64,000 nucleotides of DNA, taken from Theobroma cacao (lineage: Eukaryota; Streptophyta; Magnoliopsida; Malvales; Malvaceae). Below the pieces are notes generated by a model. The model searched no databases, was not told where the DNA came from, and worked only from the letters and a program-made list of their open reading frames with translations. Shown here piece after piece: positions 59,201 through 64,000 of the stretch. The stretch spans positions 19,361,844-19,425,843 of the forward strand of contig NC_030859.1 of the NCBI RefSeq assembly GCF_000208745.1, given 5' to 3'. The position numbers were made by a program, and so were the translations under genes. Positions within the stretch are counted from its first letter, which is position 1, and every line of letters starts with the position of its first letter.

Positions 59201-59578
59201 GTAATCATCGACGCGTACGGTCCACCGCAAATAGGTAAAGACATTTTATAGCATTTTATCTCGAGTCGCTCCGCTGTTAGAGGTTGAGTTGCAGTACTCT
59301 AGTTTTACTATGTAAACAAATATTAGTTTTGATATAAACGATGATTTGGGATTTTTGAACTCAATGTATTTAATTGTGATGTCATGACTTAAAGTCAAAA
59401 TTTAATGGCTATGCTTATTATTGAATTCATGTTATAAATATATATGGATCAAACATTAATACGGTTTAGTATAAGTGCACAATGAGTTATTGAGAAATTT
59501 CTTTCAAGCTTGTTCGGAACTTGACGGGATCTCCCAGAGGTCTCGGACGCCGGTAGCGACCAAGGAGGGGTTGTTACA
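56284..59578 (+). mobile_element. Solo LTR, 3.3 kb (TGTAACA...TGTTACA)
   Basis: The ends TGTAACACCCC and GGGGTTGTTACA are inverted. The target duplication AAAGG is at 56279-56283 and 59579-59583. There is no gag or pol. The ends resemble long LTRs of Tekay/Del-type gypsy elements, which is inference. The right end is GC-rich, like the other solo LTR, and a pyrimidine tract ending TTTTTGCAG lies at about 59160-59181. It carries an RPT1-psi3 segment at 56924-57266. Bases 57340-57720 are strongly G/A-rich. Confidence 0.8.
56924..57266 (+). pseudogene. RPT1-psi3 segment copied into solo LTR
   Basis: 343 bp, identical to 60283-60625 except for two transitions found by eye (TTAGCTG/TTAACTG and GCTATT/GTTATT). 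It includes the non-coding 5' flank, the ATG (57000), [20 protein letters not shown] and the same internal deletion joining the SQWD codons to FDEVD. Since it shares that deletion it was copied from psi3 or its twin, not from an intact gene. Confidence 0.92.
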
Positions 59579-59720
59579 AAAGGTATTCAATTGTCCAATT
59601 CGAAAATGACGAATTAGAACTGAGAAGCGCACACGTGGGGTTGCACACTTGCATTATCTTAAAATATTCAATAAATCTGGTTTTAAAATTATCACCCTAT
59701 ACAATAGTTGTCCAATTAGA
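59579..59720. repeat. 82 bp tandem array, copy 3 right part
   Basis: Resumes with AAAGGTATTCAATTGTCCAA and gives about 1.5 units before the CACACTATACAATAG-like flank. Confidence 0.9.
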
Positions 59721-59954
59721 AAATGATGAATTACATAAGAATTTTGGTAAGAGACTTGAAAATTAAAATTGTCACACTATACAATAGTTGTCCAATTCAA
59801 AAATTAAAAGCATAACACTTGAAAATTAAAAACATAACACTTCAAAATTGAAAGCATAACAATTGAAATTAAAAGGCCTAAGGTTAAACTTACTAATTGA
59901 GCCAGCCAAAGACACGGTGCTTTCAGATCAACCAGGTACCGGAGTCTTGATCCC

Positions 59955-60175
59955 TAGGATCGTTTCTTGGAATTTTTGCTGACTCCATTGCTGTCCGGAA
60001 TATTCTCTCTCTCGGTTCCCTTAATTCTTCTCGTGCTTCAACTAGAGTTTCATTTTTTCAGCACGAATCAGATATTCCACTTCATTAGTAAAAGAGTCGG
60101 GAAGTGACGCAAGGAACACCAGTGCTATTTCTTCTTCATTTGTATTGACACCCAACTTCTTCAATTTTTTTATTA
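59955..60175 (-). pseudogene. X3, fragment of unknown small gene
   Basis: Nucleotide match to X2 (CCATTGCTGTCCGGAATATT, GAATCAGATATTCCAC), but with small deletions that break the frame (near 60025 and 60048). It is head to head with RPT1-psi3, with the ATG of the latter at 60359. Confidence 0.6.
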
Positions 60176-60358
60176 TTAAGATAATTATACTAACAATTTA
60201 GTTAGAGTTATTATACAATACTATTATCTAGTTAGACTAAAATTATTTAGTTGAATAAGATTAGGATTAACCTTATAGATATGCACACAAAGGTAGACAA
60301 TTAAGATATATCAATCATAAGCAATTTACAGTTTCATCAAAGCTTTGTGTTTGATAAG

Positions 60359-60860
60359 ATGGTGGCTTGGGTCAAGATATTGGCGGCTGAACCAGAGGAT
60401 GATCCGATGGCTGAGAAGAATCATCAGCCCTTGGATGAAGATGATATCGCGTTATTGAAAACTTATGGTTTAGGTCCATATTCTTATAGCAGCACTAAAG
60501 TGGAAAAGATATCAAAGAGATGGCCGAAAAGATCAATGACCTTTGTGGTATCAAAGAATCAGACACTGGATTAGCTGCACCCAGTCAATGGGATGTTGTT
60601 TGATGAAGTAGATGCTATTGGGGGTGCACGTTTTGATGATGGTGTTGGTGGAGATAACGAGGTCCAGCGAACAATAAATGAGATTGTCAATCAGCTTGAC
60701 GGGTTTGATGCCCATGGAAACATCAAAGTTCTGATGGCAACTAACAGGCCAGACACCTTGGACCCTGCACTTTTACGTCCCTGACGATTGGACCGTAAGG
60801 TTGAGTATGGTCTTCCTGATATGGAGAGTCGGACTCAAATCTTCAAAATCCGTACAGTTT
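60359..60860 (+). pseudogene. RPT1-psi3, processed pseudogene with internal deletion
   Basis: The ATG at 60359 opens [20 protein letters not shown], then [20 protein letters not shown]. After codons for [12 protein letters not shown] it jumps to [14 protein letters not shown], losing about 160 codons including Walker A. It goes on as [30 protein letters not shown], a stop, then [20 protein letters not shown]. It ends near 60855 against a copy of its own 5' flank. It reaches further 3' than psi1 and psi2. Confidence 0.9.
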
Positions 60861-61182
60861 TATATTATACAAGATTCTACCTTCTTCTAATATGGTAATA
60901 GAGCTTCATCTTTGATAAATTATGATTCTCTTCTTCGTCTTTGATAAATTATGATTCTAACATTTTTATTGTCTTAACTTGTATGCAAGTCTCTTGCCGG
61001 TTATGTAGATTGGTAAAGCCATTCAAAGTAAATATAACATTTTATTGCATTTTAATCAAACCAGTTGCACATGCATCCATGCGCAGATACATTCTAGAGG
61101 AAAATTAAAAGCTTAACATAACACTTGAAAGCAAAAACCCTAAGGTTAAACTTATTAATTCAGCCAGCTGGAGAAAAAAGGT

Positions 61183-61485
61183 TTATTTCTTTGCACCATC
61201 TTTCTTATTCTTTTTCTTTTCTGCATTAATTTTTCCCTTATCATTTCTTTCATTGGAGGGAGCTTTGTTTTCTGCTGGTTCTTCAACTGAAGTTATTATC
61301 TCTACAGCAAGAATCAGAAATTCCACCATTTGATTAAAGAGCTTCAAAGTCTTTTCTGGTTGCTTTATAGTTTCTTTTCGTTGCTCTATATTGTCAGCCA
61401 ACTTTCGTAACTGTTCTATGATTTAGATGCCCATTTCTTTACCCTCCAGCTCCAACGTCTGAACAAATATTTCATCCATCTGAGA
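61183..61485 (-). pseudogene. X4, second exon of unknown small gene
   Basis: The minus frame from an acceptor-like TTTCTCAG at about 61478: MDEIFVQTLELEGKEMG, a TAA, then IIEQLRKLADNIEQRKETI, LKLFNQMVEFLILAVEI and a Lys-rich end (EKKKNKKDGAKK). It aligns with X1-X3 around L.KL..N, FN..VEFLI and the basic tail. It looks like a helical, possibly coiled-coil protein with a basic C-terminus. No known family is recognised. The in-frame TAA suggests a pseudogene, unless translation starts later. Confidence 0.5.
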
Positions 61486-62620
61486 AAATCATTCGAAAAA
61501 AAGAAAAAATAATTAAGCAAACTGAAAATGTAAAGCAATTTAAATTAATTGATTAATTTTCACCATACGCTATTTGAAACATTTGTTGTATTGTTGAAAA
61601 ATTAAAGTAAAATAAAATCTTTTTTTTATGTGCCAAGCCAATTCAGATTGATTGGACACTCTCTCTCAATAGCCTCTTAAAAATATTTACTCACACCCAC
61701 AAATTCTAGCAAATCTGGAGAAAAAACCCAGTTACAAGGTGTTTAACTCTGTAGAGATTCCAAAAGTACCATAGTTTTGTATTTTGGGTGGATTGGTCCA
61801 AAAAATGTTAAAACCAAGAACTGACCAAAAAATCAATTGGACTAAACATTTTGGAGCAATTGACCCAATAAATCAATTAGATCGAACTGTTTTAGCCAAA
61901 TCTCATTTGATTTCGGTGAGAAATTAGTCTAATTTGATTTTACTCACCCCTACACAACACTATTAGCATACCTAGGAATATGAAAGATAAGCCATTCCTT
62001 CAGTTTACTGTCAGATTGGGATTATGAAATATTCTAGCAAACCTAGAGAAAAAAAAAACCAAAAAAAGGGGGATGTGTAGAGATTGCAAAAGTACCTGTG
62101 ACAAGAAGTGGATGAGTCTTTGTTGTGTTCACGTTTATAGGGGTGGATGAGTTCACTTCACACTCAGTTTTTCAATGCTTACTATTTTGTGGATGCTGCA
62201 ATGATATGCTGTGATATGGTGTTGCTTAATACTGTGTCATATATTTAAGTCATTACTATAGCTCTTGGTTCTCTTTCCTGCAATTGCCTTATTAAGTTCT
62301 TGCTAGCAAGTGCTGTCCCATGCCTTCATTTTGTGTTTTCTTCTTTTTGCAACAGATTGTTCTCTTCATCTGTTGCTTGCAGTTGCTGTAATTGCTTTTG
62401 ATTTTAATGAAAATACTTGATTGGTTGAGTGAAATAAAAAAAAAAATCTCTCCAAACGTTTGTGAGGGGGATGAGTTTGAGCTCCGTCAGTTCGAAAAAC
62501 AAAGCATAAAATATGAACACCTGCTTAAATCTTGGAAAACATAACTTTGACGTTTGCTTGTTGTTTGCTTTTATGTCTTTTATGTTAAAGCATTGCAAAA
62601 GCTCTATATATATAGAAACA
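61486..62620 (-). other. Putative X4 intron
   Basis: Lies between a donor-like AAAAG|GTACCC (minus strand, about 62630) and the acceptor at about 61478. Non-coding; parts match the window start (1-110) and 2830-2960, supporting that X copies share this intron. Confidence 0.35.
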
Positions 62621-63560
62621 ACAGAATAGAGGTGGGTACCTTTTCGGCTTCTGAAGGCCCTTCTCCCCCGTGCTAAAGTTTTAACTTCTCTGGCGGAGAT
62701 GAGCTGAGGACATTCGAGTTCTTGCTCATTGTCACACACCGTAGCTAGGCTTTCGTCTCTCTTGATATCAAGTGAGGATACCTAAATTTACCTTAATACC
62801 TTGGCAATTTATAGGGAAAGTTGGAAATTCTCTTCACTTATGTGTGTATATAAAATATGCAAAAACGTTTTAACTTTGAGTAACTCATTTATATTTAAAT
62901 AATAATCAACTATAGTATAGAAAAACACGACACATATGTAGAACATAACAAATAAATTAAATCCATTTTCGTCTCTTCGGTGAATTTCATTATAATGTTT
63001 TCTTATACATGTGATAGCTTTTCGGATACAAGCTACATTCTCACATGTCATAAATTTTCACTAAAACCAATCATTAGCACTTATTTATAATAATTTAGGC
63101 TTCGTTTAATTGTTACTTTTATGACTTTAAGAAACAAAATAGTGAGAAAGTACGTTAAGACAAAAGCAAACAACTTATATGAAGTATTATAGGAAAAAAT
63201 TAATTTTTTAAGATAGCGAAACACATAATTCTACTTATATATAGATTACTTATGTCATAATTGATGTTATACTTCAATTAGTTTTTCATTTATAATCAAT
63301 CATGATTTTGCTTTCTAGCTTTAGTTTAAGAGTACTTCAAAACATGAAAAGAAATCCCCCCTACATGATTTTAGAAATAGATCATTAGGAATTCCTTCCA
63401 AACGTATAAAAGAAATTGATAGTTACGAAGAAGACACCTTAATGAAATTGGATGTGGGAGTTTGACATTTTTAATTGTTGTAGACTGTAGTAGCTTAGGT
63501 ACCTAGCAATCGGTTCAACCAAGAAATTTCCAACAAGTTGGTTACAGATATCTTTTGTTT
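62500..63560. repeat. Blocks U'' and V''
   Basis: U-type text at 62517-62960 (pairs with 2830-3330) and V-type text at 63062-63560 (pairs with 55436-55930). No gene other than the X exon-1-like stretch. Confidence 0.8.
62620..62735 (-). pseudogene. X exon-1-like sequence (copy 4)
   Basis: Counterpart of 2961-3075. The minus-strand open frame 62739-62404 begins MCDNEQELECPQLI. An alternative frame starting ATGAGCAAGAACTC is the one that aligns with copy 0 and is broken by a stop. The product is unknown. Confidence 0.35.
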
Positions 63561-63564
63561 TAAT

Positions 63565-63975
63565 GCATTAATTCGAAAATGATGAATTAGAACTGAGAAG
63601 AGCACACACGGGGTTGCACACTTCCATTATTTTAGAGGTATTCAATTGTAATTATTTTTATGTTTGATAAATGGAAATTTATTTTAGTCTAAGTTAATAC
63701 TAACTAGAGGTAATCTAGAGTATAATTTTTTTTTGTGACAAGCAAATTTGTTGATTTAAAGATATTCAATTGTCCAATTTGAAAATGACAAATTAGAATT
63801 GAGAGGAGTAAACGTGGGGTTGCACACTTGCATTATCTTCAATATATTCAATTGTCCAATTCGAAAATGACGAATTAGAATTGAGAGGAGCACATGTGAG
63901 GTTGCACACTTGCATTATCTTAAAGATATTCAATAAATCTAGCTTTAAATTTAGCACACTATACAATAGTAGATT
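63565..63975. repeat. 82 bp tandem array, copy 4
   Basis: About 3.5 units, interrupted at 63650-63755 by a piece matching 48250-48350 (TTTATGTTTGATAAATG, AATTTATTTTAGTCTAAG). The array runs toward the window end. Confidence 0.9.
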
Positions 63976-64000
63976 TTTTATGAATAAATATATGAAGTAT

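Noticed and set aside
23718..60860. Functional RPT1 gene
   Set aside because: All copies have stops, frameshifts, lost segments or altered Walker A, and none reaches the C-terminus.

Overview
This 64 kb window is plant nuclear DNA, most likely eudicot, from a gene-poor, AT-rich, heterochromatic (possibly pericentromeric) region. The evidence is plant-type LTR retrotransposons (Ty1/copia, CRM-like, Athila-like and Tat-lineage Ty3/gypsy), a TRIM element, LINE remnants, hAT-like inverted repeats and several intron-less copies of the plant 26S proteasome ATPase RPT1. I see no intact host gene. Two assembly gaps (18084-18328 and 53791-54328), a 7-base gap (37974-37980) and a single N (4239) are present. 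I cannot name the species.

The host layer is a repeated unit. It holds (i) an RPT1 processed pseudogene on +, (ii) a divergent small gene of unknown family on - (called X here), (iii) an array of an ~82 bp tandem repeat and (iv) AT-rich flanks (blocks U, V and W). Copies, left to right: X exon-1-like sequence and U (1-5855); W, X1 and RPT1-psi1 (22150-30798); array; X2 and RPT1-psi2 (31489-46650); array; U' (47157-48488 and 51712-51870); W' and V' (54600-55930); array; X3, RPT1-psi3 and X4 (59955-61485); X exon-1-like, U'', V'' and array (62500-64000).

Mobile elements are nested in this layer. A decayed LINE complex (5852-22140) carries a hAT-like element, a CRM-like gypsy element (8375-13862) and an Athila-like fragment, which is itself split by a 3.6 kb solo LTR (16422-20047). 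A copia element (23846-30018, 5 bp duplication GAAAT) splits RPT1-psi1 and contains a TRIM (27705-28346, duplication CATTA). A 14 kb Tat-lineage element (32447-46437, duplication GGCAG) splits RPT1-psi2. A truncated copia (48489-51711) was hit by a LINE 3' tail. A second solo LTR (56284-59578, duplication AAAGG) splits an 82 bp array and holds a near-identical copy of part of RPT1-psi3.

The most interesting piece is the Tat element. Its gag-pol runs on -, and a second long gene on + encodes a plant mobile domain (PMD) plus a coiled-coil tail. That gene has a phase-0 intron, and its first ATG lies 11 bp after an array of six short hairpins spaced exactly 36/40/36/40/36 bp. Its two LTRs differ in length by 193 bp, which is exactly three 49 bp and two 23 bp tandem units.
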